47,814 nucleotides of DNA from Comamonadaceae bacterium (GCA_947455935.1 CANGPV010000005.1:1-47814), one strand, 5' to 3'. Shown: positions 24,566-36,899, counted from the first letter of the stretch. The notes: generated by a model not told the origin, from the letters alone. Numbers and translations are program-made.

Positions 24566-26055
24566 TGCAATCACTGCATTCACCGACACAAGCTGCGCAA
24601 TGGCTGCGCGCCTCGGTCCAAGGCCATCTGCACAGCGACAGTCGCAAGGTTCAGCAAGGCGATGGCTTTCTTGCGTGGCCTGGTTTGGCACATGATGCAC
24701 GGCACTATGTTGCGCAAGCCTTGGCGCAAGGCGCAAGTGCTTGCCTGGTGGAGGCTCAAGGGGTGGAGTCATTTGCGTGGGCAGATAGCGCGGGAAAAAT
24801 TGCAGCGTTCAATGGGCTCAAACAAGCGTGTGGTCCTATTGCTGATGCCTACTTTGATTCTCCAAGTCACCAGTTGCAGATGCTGGCTGTCACTGGTACC
24901 AACGGTAAAACAACCACAGCATGGTGGTTGTCTTATGCTTTGACACAAGCAGGTCAGCGCTGCAAGTTGGTGGGCACCTTGGGCATGGGAGATGCTCAAT
25001 ATATACACAACACGGGCATGACCACACCCGACCCCGTTAGCTTGCATGCGCAATTGCGTCAGTGGGTGGATGAAGGGGTCAAGGCCTGTGCGATTGAGGC
25101 CTCATCGATTGGCTTGCAAGAGCATCGCCTAGATGGCACCTATTTGCGTATAGCCATTTTTACCAATTTCACCCAAGACCACCTTGACTACCACGCCACC
25201 ATGGCCGCGTATTGGCAAGCTAAAGCAAGTTTGTTTGCGTGGACCGGTCTGCAAGCTGCTGTGATCAATATTGATGACCCACAGGGTCACACCTTGGCGA
25301 AGCAGTTGCAATCACAGCAAGAACAGAGTCATCTGGACATTTGGACAGTCTCTTTGCGCCAAGCTGCAAGATTGCAAGCCAAGTCGTTGCGCAACATGGT
25401 GAATGGTCTGCAATTTGATGTGGTCGAAGGACACGACATTCATTCCGTGCATACGCAAGGATTGGGTGAATTCAATGTGCTGAATTTGTTGGGTGTGATT
25501 GCTGCCATGCGCTCACTCGGCTACCCACTTGCTGCGGCAGTCAAAGCTTGCCACGATTTACCCGCTGTACCTGGGCGTATGCAAAGCTTGGGTAATGCGC
25601 ACACGCCTTTGGTTGTGATTGACTATGCGCATACACCCGACGCATTGATACAAGTGTTGAAAGCACTTCGACCGGTGGCACAGGAACGCCAAGGTCAGCT
25701 GCACTGTGTGGTTGGGTGTGGCGGAAATCGCGATACCAGCAAACGCGCATCCATGGCCAGTGCGGCTGAAGCAGGCGCAGATCATTTGGTGTTCACCAGC
25801 GATAACCCTCGGAATGAAGACCCGCAACGCATCATCGAACACATGCTAGCCGGACTTCAAGCAACAACTCAAGCGGAAATTTATATTGACAGAGCCCAAG
25901 CCATTACCCGCACCATTGCAAATGCCAATACGCAAGACATTGTGCTGATTGCGGGAAAAGGTCATGAAACTTACCAAGAAATAGGCGCTACCAAGTTGGC
26001 GTTCTCTGATCAGCAGCATGCCTTGGCCGCTTTGAAGATGCGAGGCTTGGAATGA
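24565..26055 (+). CDS. murE: UDP-MurNAc-tripeptide ligase MurE
   Basis: MurE adds meso-diaminopimelate to UDP-MurNAc-L-Ala-D-Glu using ATP. It has 496 aa. The Mur ligase P-loop is at about 109 ([13 protein letters not shown]) and the carbamoylated-lysine region follows. DNPR at about 413, in FTSDNPRNEDP, is the signature for meso-DAP rather than lysine, which matches dapF upstream. The C-terminal IVLIAGKGHETYQEI is conserved. Overlaps with ftsI (1 nt) and murF (4 nt) suggest coupled translation. Confidence 0.97.
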   Translation: MQSLHSPTQAAQWLRASVQGHLHSDSRKVQQGDGFLAWPGLAHDARHYVAQALAQGASACLVEAQGVESFAWADSAGKIAAFNGLKQACGPIADAYFDSPSHQLQMLAVTGTNGKTTTAWWLSYALTQAGQRCKLVGTLGMGDAQYIHNTGMTTPDPVSLHAQLRQWVDEGVKACAIEASSIGLQEHRLDGTYLRIAIFTNFTQDHLDYHATMAAYWQAKASLFAWTGLQAAVINIDDPQGHTLAKQLQSQQEQSHLDIWTVSLRQAARLQAKSLRNMVNGLQFDVVEGHDIHSVHTQGLGEFNVLNLLGVIAAMRSLGYPLAAAVKACHDLPAVPGRMQSLGNAHTPLVVIDYAHTPDALIQVLKALRPVAQERQGQLHCVVGCGGNRDTSKRASMASAAEAGADHLVFTSDNPRNEDPQRIIEHMLAGLQATTQAEIYIDRAQAITRTIANANTQDIVLIAGKGHETYQEIGATKLAFSDQQHALAALKMRGLE

Positions 26056-27467
26056 CGCACAGTCTGCCTATCTCTGTTGCACAGCTTTACGCTTGGTTAC
26101 CCCAAAGCAAATTGGTGGGTCTGGCTGATCATCAGGTGTCACGTTTGCATACCGACACGCGCAGTCTTAGGCCTGGAGATATGTTTGTGGCGCTAAAAGG
26201 TGAGCACTTTGATGGCCATGACTTCCTTTCGTCATTGGTAGGGCAAGGCGTACATGCAGCGATTACAACTCATGGGTTGCAAGCCGCTGGTTTGACGGGT
26301 TTGGAAGTCAGTGATACCCGTGAAGCATTGGGTCGCATTGCGCAAGCGTGGCGCAAGCAGTTTTCATTGCCTTTGATTGCAGTGACTGGCAGCAATGGCA
26401 AAACCACAGTGACCCAGATGATTGCCAGCATCTTGAAAACATGGCATGGCGAAGATGCACTTGCAACACAAGGCAATTTCAATAATGACATTGGCGTACC
26501 CCTGACCCTGCTCAGATTGCAATCGCATCATCGCAGTGCCGTCGTTGAGTTGGGAATGAACCATCCAGGCGAAATTGCAGAACTTGCTGCAATGGCAGCA
26601 CCCAACATTGCATTAGTGAATAACGCTCAACGTGAACACCAAGAATTCATGCACAGTGTGCAAGCTGTTGCTGTTGAAAATGGTCAAGTCATTGCTGCCT
26701 TGCCAGCCGATGGTGTGGCCGTGTTTCCCACAGACGATGCACATGCAGACGTATGGCGTCAGTTGTCCCAAGCTAAGCGGGTCATAGGTTTTGGCCATTC
26801 CCGCTCGGCAGATGTGCATGCCCGCAGCAGTGTTTGGACGCAAAAGCATTGGCAATTGCAAGTAGATACCCCGGTGGGCGAGTTAAATGCCCAGTTATTT
26901 GTGGCAGGTGAACACAATGTACACAATGCCTTGGCGGCGATTGCGTGTTGTATCGCTGCAGGCATTCCCTTAGCGACGATTGAAAAGGGGTTGAGCGAAT
27001 TTGAGCCCGTTGCAGGGCGCTCGCGATCCCTCACTGTGGGCTTGGGGGAGCGACAACTGTTGTTGATCGATGACACCTACAACGCCAATCCAGACTCTGT
27101 CAGAGCTGCCATCAATGTGCTGGCGCAGTCACCCTCGCCAAGGTTGCTGGTGCTGGGTGACATGGGTGAAGTGGGCACGCAAGGCGCTGAGTTTCATGCT
27201 GAAGTGGGGCGCTACGCTCAAGCCAGTGGTGTCGAACATCTCATCACCTTGGGTGAGTTAAGCCGTGATGCTGCCAAGGTGTTTGTCAATGCCAAGCATT
27301 GTCAATCTATCGATGAGGTTTACGCGCAGGTGCAAGCACGCTTGCCCGGTATCTCGACGGTGCTGGTCAAAGGTTCGCGCTTCATGCGCATGGAGCGCGT
27401 TGTTCACGCCATACAGTCTTGGGCAGACCAAGCTACATCTCACCCCAAGGAGGCTTCATGCTCTTGA
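26052..27467 (+). CDS. murF: UDP-MurNAc-tripeptide D-Ala-D-Ala ligase MurF
   Basis: MurF adds D-Ala-D-Ala, the product of Ddl, to UDP-MurNAc-tripeptide, finishing the pentapeptide. It has 471 aa. The sequence shows the N-terminal substrate domain ([19 protein letters not shown]), P-loop [14 protein letters not shown], the central [14 protein letters not shown] and [14 protein letters not shown], and the C-terminal [15 protein letters not shown] and VLGDMGEVG motifs. The last 10 nt overlap the mraY start, and the mraY ribosome-binding site AAGGAGG lies within murF. Confidence 0.97.
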   Translation: MTHSLPISVAQLYAWLPQSKLVGLADHQVSRLHTDTRSLRPGDMFVALKGEHFDGHDFLSSLVGQGVHAAITTHGLQAAGLTGLEVSDTREALGRIAQAWRKQFSLPLIAVTGSNGKTTVTQMIASILKTWHGEDALATQGNFNNDIGVPLTLLRLQSHHRSAVVELGMNHPGEIAELAAMAAPNIALVNNAQREHQEFMHSVQAVAVENGQVIAALPADGVAVFPTDDAHADVWRQLSQAKRVIGFGHSRSADVHARSSVWTQKHWQLQVDTPVGELNAQLFVAGEHNVHNALAAIACCIAAGIPLATIEKGLSEFEPVAGRSRSLTVGLGERQLLLIDDTYNANPDSVRAAINVLAQSPSPRLLVLGDMGEVGTQGAEFHAEVGRYAQASGVEHLITLGELSRDAAKVFVNAKHCQSIDEVYAQVQARLPGISTVLVKGSRFMRMERVVHAIQSWADQATSHPKEASCS

Positions 27468-28636
27468 GTTTGGCGCAATGGTTACAAGCCATGTCACCTG
27501 ATTACGGTTATCTGCGGGTGTTTCAGTACCTGACATTCAGAGCCGTGATGGCAGCCATGACAGCGCTACTCATTGGTTTGGTCGCAGGCCCCAGTGTGAT
27601 TCGCAAACTCACAGAACTCAAAATCGGACAACCTATCCGAGGCTATGGCGTGCAAGCGCATTTAGCGAAATCAGGGACACCCACCATGGGCGGTGTATTG
27701 ATATTGCTAGCTATTGCAGTGTCCACTTTATTGTGGGTTGATTTGTCCAACCGGTTTGTGTGGATTGTGTTGATGGTTACTTTGGGTTTTGGAGCCATCG
27801 GGTGGGTCGATGACTGGCGCAAAGTCGTGAGCAAGGATCCTGAGGGCATGCCCTCGGGTGAGAAATACCTATGGCAATCTCTGATTGGTTTGTTGGCTGC
27901 TTTGTACTTGGTATTCAGCATTTCGGAGGTCAGCAACCTGAAGGTCATGGAGTTGTTTTACAGCTGGGTAAGTTCTGGCTTTGATGTGAGTTTGCCACCC
28001 AAGGCAGGATTGTTGTTACCTTTCTTCAAAGAAATTAGCTACCCCTTGGGTATATTGGGGTTTGTGGGTTTGACCTATGTGGTCATTGTTGGTTCTAGCA
28101 ATGCAGTGAATTTGACTGATGGTTTAGATGGCTTAGCCATCATGCCTGTGGTGATGGTGGGTTCGGCTTTGGGTGTATTTGCTTACGTCACGGGTTCTGC
28201 GGTGTATTCGCGGTATTTGTTCTTTCCGCATATTCCTGGTTCGGGTGAGCTGTTGATATTTTGCTCAGCCATGGCCGGTGCAGGTTTGGCATTTTTATGG
28301 TTCAACACCCACCCAGCGCAAGTCTTCATGGGGGACGTGGGGGCATTGGGATTAGGCGCAGCTTTGGGCACCATCGCTGTCATTGTTCGGCAAGAAATTG
28401 TGCTGGCCATCATGGGGGGTATCTTCGTTGCCGAAGCCTTGTCGGTCATGTTGCAGGTCACCTATTTCAAATACACCAAACGAAAATTTGGCGAGGGAAG
28501 ACGTATTTTAAAAATGGCACCCCTGCACCATCATTTTGAAAAAACCGGATGGAAAGAAACACAAGTGGTGGTGCGCTTTTGGATCATCACCATGCTGCTG
28601 TGCTTGGTGGGTTTGTCAACATTGAAGTTACGCTAA
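27458..28636 (+). CDS. mraY: Phospho-MurNAc-pentapeptide transferase MraY
   Basis: MraY moves phospho-MurNAc-pentapeptide onto undecaprenyl phosphate, making lipid I at the inner membrane. It has 392 aa and about ten membrane helices. Catalytic Asp residues lie in GWVDDWRKV and [13 protein letters not shown]; the [15 protein letters not shown] loop is the conserved HHH region. ATG 27458 is preceded by AAGGAGG with 4-nt spacing and gives the normal N-terminus; an earlier TTG at 27419 is inside murF. The stop is 2 nt before the murD start. Confidence 0.97.
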   Translation: MLLSLAQWLQAMSPDYGYLRVFQYLTFRAVMAAMTALLIGLVAGPSVIRKLTELKIGQPIRGYGVQAHLAKSGTPTMGGVLILLAIAVSTLLWVDLSNRFVWIVLMVTLGFGAIGWVDDWRKVVSKDPEGMPSGEKYLWQSLIGLLAALYLVFSISEVSNLKVMELFYSWVSSGFDVSLPPKAGLLLPFFKEISYPLGILGFVGLTYVVIVGSSNAVNLTDGLDGLAIMPVVMVGSALGVFAYVTGSAVYSRYLFFPHIPGSGELLIFCSAMAGAGLAFLWFNTHPAQVFMGDVGALGLGAALGTIAVIVRQEIVLAIMGGIFVAEALSVMLQVTYFKYTKRKFGEGRRILKMAPLHHHFEKTGWKETQVVVRFWIITMLLCLVGLSTLKLR

Positions 28637-28638
28637 AA

Positions 28639-30123
28639 ATGAAACTGCTGGCTGACCTTCATGTCTTGGTATTGGGTTTAGGTGACTCAGGCTTGGCCAT
28701 GGTGCGTTGGTGTGTGATGCAAGGGGCAGATGTCACGGTGGTCGATAACCGAGCGCAACCGCCAGGGCTGGCCAGTGTGCAGGCCGAAGACTTCAAAGTC
28801 ACTTTCATCCATGGAAATTTTGAAGCTTCATTGCTAGACGATCCAACGATCAAAGCGGTATTCAAAAGTCCTGGACTCACACCTGTGCAGGTTGCGCCTG
28901 TGTGGTCAGCAGCCCAACAAAAAGGACTGTGGGTAGGAACTGAGCTAAGTCTTTTCTCCCATGCGCTGTCTCATTTGGCCACTGACCAAGGCTACCGACC
29001 TCACGTCGTCGCCATCACGGGCACCAATGGCAAAACCACAGTCACATCGCTGACAACGCTGTTGTTACAAAGCGCCGGCAGGGATGTAGCCATGGCTGGC
29101 AATATTGGCCCTACCTTGTTGGACACATTGCGCGACAAGCTCGACCACTTGCCACAAGTGTGGGTATTGGAGTTATCGAGCTTCCAACTTGATGCAGAGC
29201 ATGGATTTGAGCCTACAGCAGCATGCATTCTTAATTTGACCGAGGATCATTTGGATTGGCACGCCGATATGCAAAGCTACGGCAAAGCCAAATCGCATAT
29301 TTATGGCAAACAAGCAACCGCAATCATGCCGCGCCATGATGCAGTGGTAGCAGAACTGTTACCTAAAGAACAAGCTAAGAAGAAAACAGAGCAGAGACAC
29401 ACGGTCAGCTTTGGTGCTGACTCACCGCAAGTGGCGGGTGACTATGGTTTAGAACATATCAATGGCATGACATGGCTAGTGCGTGCTGCTATACCTGAGA
29501 CAGAGGGCAAGCGGCAGGTAGATGATGAGTTACTGATCCAGCGCTTGATGCCAGCAGATGCTTTGCGATTGCGCGGGCAACACAATGCCCTCAACGCATT
29601 GGCAGCCTTGGCGCTGGCCAGCAGTTGTGGCGCAGGTCTGGCCACCATGTTGCATGCTCTGCGCCAATATCCAGGTGAGCCACACCGTATGCAATCGGTG
29701 GGTATTGTCAATGACATTGAATATATGGATGACAGCAAGGGTACCAATGTGGGGGCCACTTTGGCAGCTATCCAAAGTTTGGGGCAGGATAAAAAACTGG
29801 TGTTGATTTTGGGTGGCGATGGCAAGGGGCAAGACTTTACACCCCTGCGTCATGCAATGCAGCACTGTGTTCGCGCCGTGGTGTTGATGGGTAAGGATGC
29901 GTCTCTTATAGAGCAAGCCATCACAGGTCTTGAAATCCCGGTGTTGCATGCATCCGATATGTCAAGTGCTGTCGCGTTGGCCGGTGCGCAGGCGCAAACC
30001 GCTGATATTGTCTTGCTCTCACCTGCTTGTTCGAGTTTGGATATGTTCAAAAACTATGCAGAGCGTGGAACTCAGTTTGTCGATTGCGTGAACGCATGGG
30101 TTTTTGAGAAGGGGCATGCATGA
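28639..30123 (+). CDS. murD: UDP-MurNAc-L-alanine:D-glutamate ligase MurD
   Basis: MurD adds D-glutamate to UDP-MurNAc-L-Ala. It has 494 aa, longer than the ~440 aa of E. coli MurD because of insertions in the middle domain (around residues 240-300). Motifs are [16 protein letters not shown] at the N-terminus, [14 protein letters not shown] in the ATP site, [27 protein letters not shown] and [14 protein letters not shown] 28639 directly follows the mraY stop. The upstream extension to 28549 overlaps mraY and lacks family similarity. It overlaps ftsW by 4 nt. Confidence 0.96.
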   Translation: MKLLADLHVLVLGLGDSGLAMVRWCVMQGADVTVVDNRAQPPGLASVQAEDFKVTFIHGNFEASLLDDPTIKAVFKSPGLTPVQVAPVWSAAQQKGLWVGTELSLFSHALSHLATDQGYRPHVVAITGTNGKTTVTSLTTLLLQSAGRDVAMAGNIGPTLLDTLRDKLDHLPQVWVLELSSFQLDAEHGFEPTAACILNLTEDHLDWHADMQSYGKAKSHIYGKQATAIMPRHDAVVAELLPKEQAKKKTEQRHTVSFGADSPQVAGDYGLEHINGMTWLVRAAIPETEGKRQVDDELLIQRLMPADALRLRGQHNALNALAALALASSCGAGLATMLHALRQYPGEPHRMQSVGIVNDIEYMDDSKGTNVGATLAAIQSLGQDKKLVLILGGDGKGQDFTPLRHAMQHCVRAVVLMGKDASLIEQAITGLEIPVLHASDMSSAVALAGAQAQTADIVLLSPACSSLDMFKNYAERGTQFVDCVNAWVFEKGHA

Positions 30124-31391
30124 GTGATGGCGTGCTTTTAAGTTGGAGCGACCGGCTAGGGCGTTGGTTTGGCAATGCACCCAAAGAAGGGCCGGATGCC
30201 TTGCCTGTGCGTGTACATGGTCGTGAATATGGGCGTACCCGTGCAGCTCCTGCTGGCATCAAAGCATTTGATAAAGCCTTGGTTTGGTCGATCGCCAGTT
30301 TGCTGTTATGGGGATTGGTGATGGTGTATTCCGCATCTATCTCCCTCAACGACGGTCCTCAATCGAATGGGTTCACCCAAATTCAGTATTTGGTTCGACA
30401 TTTGGCTGCGTTGGGTATTGGCTTTATCGCCGCCTTGTTGGTATTTCAAATTCCCATGGATACATGGGAAAAAGCAGCGCCTTGGGTCTTTATTGCGTCT
30501 ATTGTGTTGCTGATTGTGGTGTTGTTGCCATTCATGGGAAAAAACATCAACGGCGCAAGACGCTGGATCAGTCTTGGCATCATGAATTTTCAACCCTCCG
30601 AATTAGCCAAGTTCGGAACGCTCTTGTATGCAGCCAATTACATGGTTCGCAAGATGGATGTAAAAGAAAAATTCTTTGCTGCCGTTACGCCTATGGGCGT
30701 TGCTATAGCAATTGTGGGCTCATTGCTGCTGGCCGAGCCTGATATGGGTGCATTTTTGGTGATCGCTGTGATCGCCATGGGCATTTTGTTTTTGGGTGGT
30801 GTTAACGCCCGCATGTTCTTGTTGATTGCCTTGGTGTTGCTGATTGCGTTTAGCTTGATCATTGGTTTGTCGGAATGGCGACGTGAGCGGATTTTTGCTT
30901 ACCTTGATCCTTGGAGTGCCAAGTACGCCTTAGGCAAAGGGTATCAACTCTCGCATTCCTTGATTGCCTTTGGGCGAGGTGAAATTTTTGGTGTTGGACT
31001 GGGTGGCAGTGTTGAGAAATTACATTGGTTACCAGAGGCACATACCGACTTTTTGTTGGCCGTCATCGGTGAGGAGTTTGGTTTGGTGGGTGTGGTGACT
31101 TTGATCGGTGTGTTCATGTGGATGACACGACGCATCATGTTCATTGGTCGTCAAGCCATTGCCATGGACCGTGTATTTGCTGGGTTGGTGGCGCAAGGTG
31201 TGGGCATTTGGATTGGCTTTCAAGCTTTTATCAACATGGGCGTTAACTTGGGCGCACTGCCGACCAAAGGATTGACCTTGCCCTTGATGAGTTATGGCGG
31301 TTCAGCTATTTTGTTGAACTTGATCGCCTTGGCTGTTGTTTTGCGGGTCGATTATGAAAACAGACTGATGATGCATGGGGGTCGTGTATGA
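30120..31391 (+). CDS. ftsW: Septal peptidoglycan glycosyltransferase FtsW (SEDS)
   Basis: FtsW is a 423-aa SEDS polytopic protein that polymerises lipid II at the septum with FtsI. An N-terminal cytoplasmic extension of about 50 residues precedes ten membrane helices. Family motifs are [47 protein letters not shown] (big periplasmic loop) and [15 protein letters not shown]. FtsW rather than RodA is chosen from its place in the dcw cluster; the RodA paralogue is at 43402. It overlaps murD and murG by 4 nt each. Confidence 0.95.
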   Translation: MSDGVLLSWSDRLGRWFGNAPKEGPDALPVRVHGREYGRTRAAPAGIKAFDKALVWSIASLLLWGLVMVYSASISLNDGPQSNGFTQIQYLVRHLAALGIGFIAALLVFQIPMDTWEKAAPWVFIASIVLLIVVLLPFMGKNINGARRWISLGIMNFQPSELAKFGTLLYAANYMVRKMDVKEKFFAAVTPMGVAIAIVGSLLLAEPDMGAFLVIAVIAMGILFLGGVNARMFLLIALVLLIAFSLIIGLSEWRRERIFAYLDPWSAKYALGKGYQLSHSLIAFGRGEIFGVGLGGSVEKLHWLPEAHTDFLLAVIGEEFGLVGVVTLIGVFMWMTRRIMFIGRQAIAMDRVFAGLVAQGVGIWIGFQAFINMGVNLGALPTKGLTLPLMSYGGSAILLNLIALAVVLRVDYENRLMMHGGRV

Positions 31392-32455
31392 GCACACCCA
31401 CCGCATTGGTAATGGCTGGTGGCACAGGTGGTCATATCTTTCCGGGTCTGGCTATTGCCGAGGTCTTGCGCAACCAAGGCTGGAATGTGCATTGGTTGGG
31501 TGCACCTTCGCCCAGCATGGAGTCGCAACTCGTTCCAAGCAGAGGTTTTGCATTTGAAGCAGTGCAATTTGGTGGCGTGCGAGGCAAGGGCCTGCGTACA
31601 TGGTTATCACTGCCATGGCGACTGCTGCAAGCCTTGGCGCAAAGTTTGAAGGTGATACGTCGCTTGCGACCCGATGTGCTGGTGGGTTTGGGCGGCTACA
31701 TCACTTTCCCTGCTGGGCTCATGGGTGTCATTTGCGGCAAACCCTTGATACTGCATGAACAAAACTCTGTGGCTGGCGCAGCAAATAAATATTTATCCAA
31801 AATTGCGCGCCAAGTATTTAGCAGTTTTCCCAGTGCGTTGCCCCAAGCGCATTGGGTGGGCAATCCTTTGCGTGCAGAGTTTCTTCAGCAAGAGCCACCT
31901 GCACATCGATTTGCCAACCGCCAAGGGCCGCTGCGTGTGGTGGTCATGGGTGGAAGCTTGGGTGCTCAGGCGCTCAACTCGGTGGTACCTGAGGCATTGG
32001 CCTTGATTCCCCCAGCACAGCGTCCCATGGTGGTGCATCAGGGGGGCGAAAAGCATCTCGACAATTTAAAAGCTGCTTATGCACAAGCGGATGTTGACGC
32101 AGAATTATTGGCATTTATTTCTCAACCTGCAGCCTTGATGGCACAAGCCGATGTGGTGATTTGTCGCGCTGGTGCAAGCACAGTTAGCGAACTTGCCGCC
32201 ATTGGTGTGGCAGCCCTGTTGGTGCCGTTCCCTTATGCCGTCGATGATCACCAAACCATGAATGCCAAGTTTTTAACGGATCATGGCGCTGGTTGGTTAT
32301 TGCCGCAACACACATTGACGCCCGTTGTGTTGGCACAGCAGTTGCAAGCCTTGAGCCGTGAGATTTTGTTGCAAGCGGCTAGCCAAGCCTATGCCTTGCG
32401 TCAAACCCAAGCTGCTGAACATGTCGCCAAAGCATGTCAGGAGGTTTTGCAATGA
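31388..32455 (+). CDS. murG: Lipid II synthase MurG
   Basis: MurG is a GT28 glycosyltransferase on the cytoplasmic side of the membrane. It adds GlcNAc from UDP-GlcNAc to lipid I. It has 355 aa. The N-terminal [17 protein letters not shown], central [14 protein letters not shown] and C-terminal [15 protein letters not shown] with [14 protein letters not shown] blocks are complete. The 4-nt overlap with murC carries the ribosome-binding site CAGGAGG for the next gene. Confidence 0.97.
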   Translation: MSTPTALVMAGGTGGHIFPGLAIAEVLRNQGWNVHWLGAPSPSMESQLVPSRGFAFEAVQFGGVRGKGLRTWLSLPWRLLQALAQSLKVIRRLRPDVLVGLGGYITFPAGLMGVICGKPLILHEQNSVAGAANKYLSKIARQVFSSFPSALPQAHWVGNPLRAEFLQQEPPAHRFANRQGPLRVVVMGGSLGAQALNSVVPEALALIPPAQRPMVVHQGGEKHLDNLKAAYAQADVDAELLAFISQPAALMAQADVVICRAGASTVSELAAIGVAALLVPFPYAVDDHQTMNAKFLTDHGAGWLLPQHTLTPVVLAQQLQALSREILLQAASQAYALRQTQAAEHVAKACQEVLQ

Positions 32456-33879
32456 AGCATGCCATCAGTCATGTTCATTTTGTCGGTATCGGTGGCGCGG
32501 GCATGAGCGGTATCGCTGAAATTTTGCATAACCTCGGCTACAGCGTGTCGGGCTCAGATTTATCAGATGGTCCTGTGCTGCAGCGCTTATCAGCCTTGGG
32601 TATACACACGCAGGTAGGACATGACGCCGCACATATGCAAGGCGCAGACGCTGTGGTGATTTCAACCGCAGTGCAGCACGACAATCCCGAGGTTGTCGCC
32701 GCACATCAGAAACTCATTCCTGTGGTTCCCAGGGCCGTCATGTTGGCAGAGCTGATGCGCTTAAAGCAAGGTATTGCCATTGCTGGCACACATGGCAAAA
32801 CCACCACCACCAGTTTGGTAGCCAGCATACTGGCCCAAGCTGGTTTAGATCCCACATTTGTGATCGGTGGAAGACTCATCAGCGCAGGCGCAAATGCCAA
32901 GCTGGGTTCAGGTGACTACATCGTGGTCGAGGCAGATGAATCTGATGCCTCTTTCTTGAACCTTAATCCCATTATGTCGGTGGTGACCAATATTGATGCA
33001 GATCACATGGAAACCTATGGACACGACTTCAACAAGCTGAAGTCTGCGTTCATCGAATTTTTACACCGAATGCCCTTCTATGGTGCAGCGGTGCTGTGCA
33101 TTGATGATCCCGTGGTGGCCAGCATCTTGCCTGAGGTTTCTCGACCCATCACAAGCTATGGTTTGTCAGAGAAAGCGCAAGTGCGTGCTACTGAAATTCA
33201 AGCTCAGGGCGCGCATATGCACTTTACTGTCACGCGCAGCAATGGGGTGACCTTGCCCTCGTTACGCATCGATTTGAATTTACCTGGCATACACAATGTA
33301 CGTAATGCCTTAGCTGCTATCGCTATCGCTGTAGAACTCAACGTGCCCGATGAAGCTGTGATCACAGCCTTGGCAAATTTCAGTGGTGTGGGGCGACGCT
33401 TTCAGCGACATGGCGAAATTGCTGCAAAGACAGGTGGCCACTTCACCTTGATCGAAGACTATGGTCACCACCCAGTTGAACTGGCTGCAACGATTGAAGC
33501 CGCACGGGGTGCGTTTCCAGGACGACGGTTGGTACTGGCATTTCAGCCGCATCGTTACAGCAGAACACGTGATTGCTTTGAAGACTTTGTGCGCGTTTTA
33601 CAAGATGTCGATGTGGTGTGTTTGACAGAAATCTATGCCGCAGGAGAGGCGGCCATTGCAGGTGCTGATGGACGCGCGCTTGCCCATGCAGTGAGGGTGG
33701 CGGGACAGCAGCAACTCATATTTGCCAAAGACTTGCAGCAATTGGAAGACTTGTTGGTGGACAACGCACGGGAAGGCGATGTGGTGATGTGCATGGGGGC
33801 AGGATCAATCGGTTCAGTACCCGCAAAGCTGGCACAGCGGCAGATACAGCAAACACCTCTGAAAGTGGTGGGCGCATGA
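32452..33879 (+). CDS. murC: UDP-MurNAc:L-alanine ligase MurC
   Basis: MurC commits UDP-MurNAc to peptide synthesis by adding L-Ala. It has 475 aa. It shows the Rossmann-like [20 protein letters not shown]-loop [26 protein letters not shown] and the C-terminal [14 protein letters not shown] and [11 protein letters not shown] motifs. ATG 32452 follows AGGAGG with 7-nt spacing and overlaps the murG stop; a GTG-type extension to 32434 is unsupported. Overlap with ddl is 4 nt. A paralogous ligase, Mpl, is encoded at the right edge of the window. Confidence 0.97.
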   Translation: MKHAISHVHFVGIGGAGMSGIAEILHNLGYSVSGSDLSDGPVLQRLSALGIHTQVGHDAAHMQGADAVVISTAVQHDNPEVVAAHQKLIPVVPRAVMLAELMRLKQGIAIAGTHGKTTTTSLVASILAQAGLDPTFVIGGRLISAGANAKLGSGDYIVVEADESDASFLNLNPIMSVVTNIDADHMETYGHDFNKLKSAFIEFLHRMPFYGAAVLCIDDPVVASILPEVSRPITSYGLSEKAQVRATEIQAQGAHMHFTVTRSNGVTLPSLRIDLNLPGIHNVRNALAAIAIAVELNVPDEAVITALANFSGVGRRFQRHGEIAAKTGGHFTLIEDYGHHPVELAATIEAARGAFPGRRLVLAFQPHRYSRTRDCFEDFVRVLQDVDVVCLTEIYAAGEAAIAGADGRALAHAVRVAGQQQLIFAKDLQQLEDLLVDNAREGDVVMCMGAGSIGSVPAKLAQRQIQQTPLKVVGA

Positions 33880-34850
33880 GCAATTTTGATATAGGTACCA
33901 GCAAAGTCGCCGTCCTCATGGGGGGACGCTCGGCAGAGCGCGAAATTTCTTTGCTCTCGGGCCAAGGCGTTGTAAATGCTTTGAAGTCTGTTGGTGTGAA
34001 TGCAATTGCTTTTGACCCAGCTTCGCAGCCTTTGGCGCAATTAAAGATATTGAATTTCACACATGTTTTTATTGCTTTGCATGGCCGGCATGGAGAAGAT
34101 GGCACCGTTCAAGGCGCATTGGAGTTGATGGGTATTCCTTACACGGGGTCTGGTGTGATGGCATCTGCCATTGCAATGGACAAGCAAATGACCAAGCGCA
34201 TTTGGCGCGCTGAACAATTGTCAACACCCCCGTCAGTTTGGCTGTCCGCTCACAAACAAAGCAAAGCAGATATTGACACCATCATCAGTCGACTTGGCTT
34301 GCCTGTGATTGTCAAGCCCCCGCATGAGGGTTCATCCATAGGTGTGAGCAAAGTCAGCCAAGAGGCTCAACTGGAACAGGCCATTCAATTGGCCAAACGT
34401 TATGACCCAGATATCTTGTGCGAAATGTTCATCGAAGGTGAGGAAGTGACCTGTCCTGTGCTGGGGCACGCAGATTCAGCACACGCATTACCTGTGGTCA
34501 AAATCGAGGCGCCTCAAGGTGCTTATGACTATCAAAATAAATACTTCACAGATGAGGTGCGCTACCACTGCCCCAGTGGCTTGCCGGTTGAGGAAGAAAA
34601 AGCAATCCAAGCCTTGAGTGTGGCAGCCTACCAAGCTCTGGGATGTCGTGGTTGGGGGCGAGCCGACGTCATGATTCGCGCCAGTGACCGTCAACCTTTT
34701 TTGCTTGAAATGAACACCAGTCCGGGCATGACCAGCCATTCTTTGGTACCTATGTCGGCCTTGGCTGCGGGCATCTCCTATCCACAGTTGTGTTTACAAA
34801 TTTTGGTCAACGCGAGTTTGGATACACAAACCGGAGTCAGTGCATCATGA
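33876..34850 (+). CDS. ddl: D-alanine-D-alanine ligase
   Basis: Ddl is an ATP-grasp enzyme that makes D-Ala-D-Ala for MurF. It has 324 aa, slightly longer than DdlB of E. coli. Motifs are [17 protein letters not shown] at the N-terminus, [16 protein letters not shown], the ATP-binding [11 protein letters not shown] and the metal/substrate region [18 protein letters not shown]. It sits between murC and ftsQ with ATGA overlaps on both sides. The frame continues upstream to 33789 inside murC, but only ATG 33876 fits the family start. Confidence 0.97.
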   Translation: MSNFDIGTSKVAVLMGGRSAEREISLLSGQGVVNALKSVGVNAIAFDPASQPLAQLKILNFTHVFIALHGRHGEDGTVQGALELMGIPYTGSGVMASAIAMDKQMTKRIWRAEQLSTPPSVWLSAHKQSKADIDTIISRLGLPVIVKPPHEGSSIGVSKVSQEAQLEQAIQLAKRYDPDILCEMFIEGEEVTCPVLGHADSAHALPVVKIEAPQGAYDYQNKYFTDEVRYHCPSGLPVEEEKAIQALSVAAYQALGCRGWGRADVMIRASDRQPFLLEMNTSPGMTSHSLVPMSALAAGISYPQLCLQILVNASLDTQTGVSAS

Positions 34851-35653
34851 AAGCACGCGACGCCATGTACTTGACCAAAGCGCCCCCTTTGGCCTTGGAT
34901 ATACGTTTGATGAACATCACCAGTTTGTTGTTGGTGCTGGTTCTCAGTGGCATGTTGGTGGCTGTCATGGTCTGGTGGATGTTGCGCCACCCTGTGTTTG
35001 CGCTGTCAGCCATATCTGTCCAAGGCGATGTACGACACAACAATGCTGTCACCTTGAGGGCCAATGTGGTACCAAGGTTGCAAGGCAGTTTTTTCACGGT
35101 GGATTTGATGCAAGCCCGTTCGGCATTTGAAAACGTACCTTGGGTGCGACAAGCCATGGTCAGACGTGAATTCCCCAACCGATTGAGTGTGGATTTGGAA
35201 GAGCATCAGCCTGCCGCTTATTGGGGTAACGAATCTGACTCACGCTTGTTAAACAAACAAGGGGAGGTGTTCAGTGCAAATTTCGGCGAACTCGATGATG
35301 AAAATTTACCCCACCTGAGTGGCCCTGACAACGAGTCCGCACAGGTATTGCGCATGTATGAAACCTTAAAACCAGAGCTCAACAAAGTTCAGCTGCATCT
35401 CAAAGGACTGGAACTGACAGCCCGAGGAAGTTGGCACGCTGAGCTCAAAGGTGGGGGTCATATTGAATTGGGACGTGGCTCCAGTGAAGAAGTCATGGCA
35501 CGGGTGCAAAGATTGACGATGACGCTGGCGCAGGTCAGCCAACGCTTTGGACGACAAACCCAAGCGTTGGAAGCTGCGGATTTGCGCCACGTGAACGGTT
35601 ATGCCTTGCGCTTGCGCGGGGTGAGTACGTTGACATCAACAACAACAAGGTAA
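34847..35653 (+). CDS. ftsQ: Cell division protein FtsQ
   Basis: FtsQ is a 268-aa bitopic protein with a short cytoplasmic tail, one membrane helix at about 24-46 ([20 protein letters not shown]), a POTRA domain ([18 protein letters not shown] onward) and a beta domain ([10 protein letters not shown] near the end). It recruits FtsL and FtsB in the divisome. [18 protein letters not shown] is the conserved FtsQ/DivIB block. It overlaps ddl by 4 nt and lies 16 nt before ftsA. Confidence 0.95.
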   Translation: MKARDAMYLTKAPPLALDIRLMNITSLLLVLVLSGMLVAVMVWWMLRHPVFALSAISVQGDVRHNNAVTLRANVVPRLQGSFFTVDLMQARSAFENVPWVRQAMVRREFPNRLSVDLEEHQPAAYWGNESDSRLLNKQGEVFSANFGELDDENLPHLSGPDNESAQVLRMYETLKPELNKVQLHLKGLELTARGSWHAELKGGGHIELGRGSSEEVMARVQRLTMTLAQVSQRFGRQTQALEAADLRHVNGYALRLRGVSTLTSTTTR

Positions 35654-35669
35654 ACACACAGAGGTTTCC

Positions 35670-36899
35670 ATGGCAAAAGAGTACAAAGATTTGGTCGTAG
35701 GTTTGGACATCGGTACCAGCAAGGTGATGGTGGTGGTGGCCGAGGTATTGCCTGGGGCAGAGTTGAAATTAGCGGGCTTCGGTATTGCACCCAGTAATGG
35801 CTTGAAGCGAGGCGTGGTGGTCAACATTGATGCAACGGTGCAAAGCATTCAACAAGCTTTGAAAGAAGCTGAATTGATGGCCGACTGCAAAATTACCCGC
35901 GTCTACACCGGTATCACGGGAAGCCATATACGGGGCATGAATTCACACGGCATGGTCGCTGTCAAAGACCACGAGGTCACAGCTGCAGATGTGGCCCGCG
36001 TGGTGGAGACAGCCAAAGCCATCAACATCTCCACAGACCAGCGCCTGTTACTGGTCGAGCCGCAAGAGTTCGTGATTGATGGACATGACGTCAAAGAGCC
36101 TATTGGTATGAGCGGCATCCGCTTAGAAGCCAAGGTGCATATCGTGACTGGAGCCCAAAGTGCAGCAGAAAACATCATCAAATGTGTACGTCGCTGCGGA
36201 CTTGATGTAGAGCAGCTCATGCTCAACCCCTTGGCGTCAAGCCATTCGGTGTTAACCGCTGACGAGCGGGAATTGGGTGTGGCCTTGGTGGACATCGGTG
36301 CTGGGACCACCGATGTAGCTATTTTCACCAACGGTGCGATTCGCCACACCGCTGTCATTCCCATCGCAGGTGATTTGATCACCAGCGATATTGCTATGGC
36401 GTTGCGTACCCCCACCAAAGACGCAGAAGACATCAAAGTGGAGTCAGGGTTTGCCAAGCAGTTGTTGGCCGACCCCAATGTACAAGTGGAGGTGCCAGGT
36501 CTGGGTGACCGTGGCCCACGCATGTTGAGCCGACAAAATTTGGCCGGTGTGATTGAACCTCGCATAGAAGAAATTTTCTCCTTGGTGCAACAGGTGTTGC
36601 GAGACTCCGGTTACGAGGAAGTCTTGTCCTCTGGCATTGTGCTGACCGGCGGTAGCGCCATGATGCCCGGCATGATTGAGTTGGGCGAAGACATATTTTT
36701 AAAAGCCGTACGCCGCGGCGTTCCTCGCTACAGCAGTGCCTTGTCAGACATGGTGTCGCACCCACGCGCTGCAACTGTCATGGGCCTGCTGGAAGAGGCT
36801 CGATTGGCCCGCCTGCGAGGCTTTAGGGTGTCACAAAAACATGGCTCTGTGAAAACAGCCATGGGTCGTGTCAAAGATTGGTTTGTAGGGAACTTCTGA
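35670..36899 (+). CDS. ftsA: Cell division protein FtsA
   Basis: FtsA is a 409-aa actin-like ATPase that anchors FtsZ filaments to the membrane. The nucleotide site begins VGLDIGTSKVMVVVAEV; the 1C SHV/MreB-like insertion (IRGMNSHGMVAVKDHEVT), phosphate-2 region VDIGAGTTDVAIFTNG and adenosine loop VLTGGSAMMPGM follow. The last residues (GRVKDWFVGNF) form the amphipathic membrane-targeting helix. A GAGGTTTCC-type weak ribosome-binding site precedes the ATG. A 164-nt gap separates it from ftsZ. Confidence 0.97.
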   Translation: MAKEYKDLVVGLDIGTSKVMVVVAEVLPGAELKLAGFGIAPSNGLKRGVVVNIDATVQSIQQALKEAELMADCKITRVYTGITGSHIRGMNSHGMVAVKDHEVTAADVARVVETAKAINISTDQRLLLVEPQEFVIDGHDVKEPIGMSGIRLEAKVHIVTGAQSAAENIIKCVRRCGLDVEQLMLNPLASSHSVLTADERELGVALVDIGAGTTDVAIFTNGAIRHTAVIPIAGDLITSDIAMALRTPTKDAEDIKVESGFAKQLLADPNVQVEVPGLGDRGPRMLSRQNLAGVIEPRIEEIFSLVQQVLRDSGYEEVLSSGIVLTGGSAMMPGMIELGEDIFLKAVRRGVPRYSSALSDMVSHPRAATVMGLLEEARLARLRGFRVSQKHGSVKTAMGRVKDWFVGNF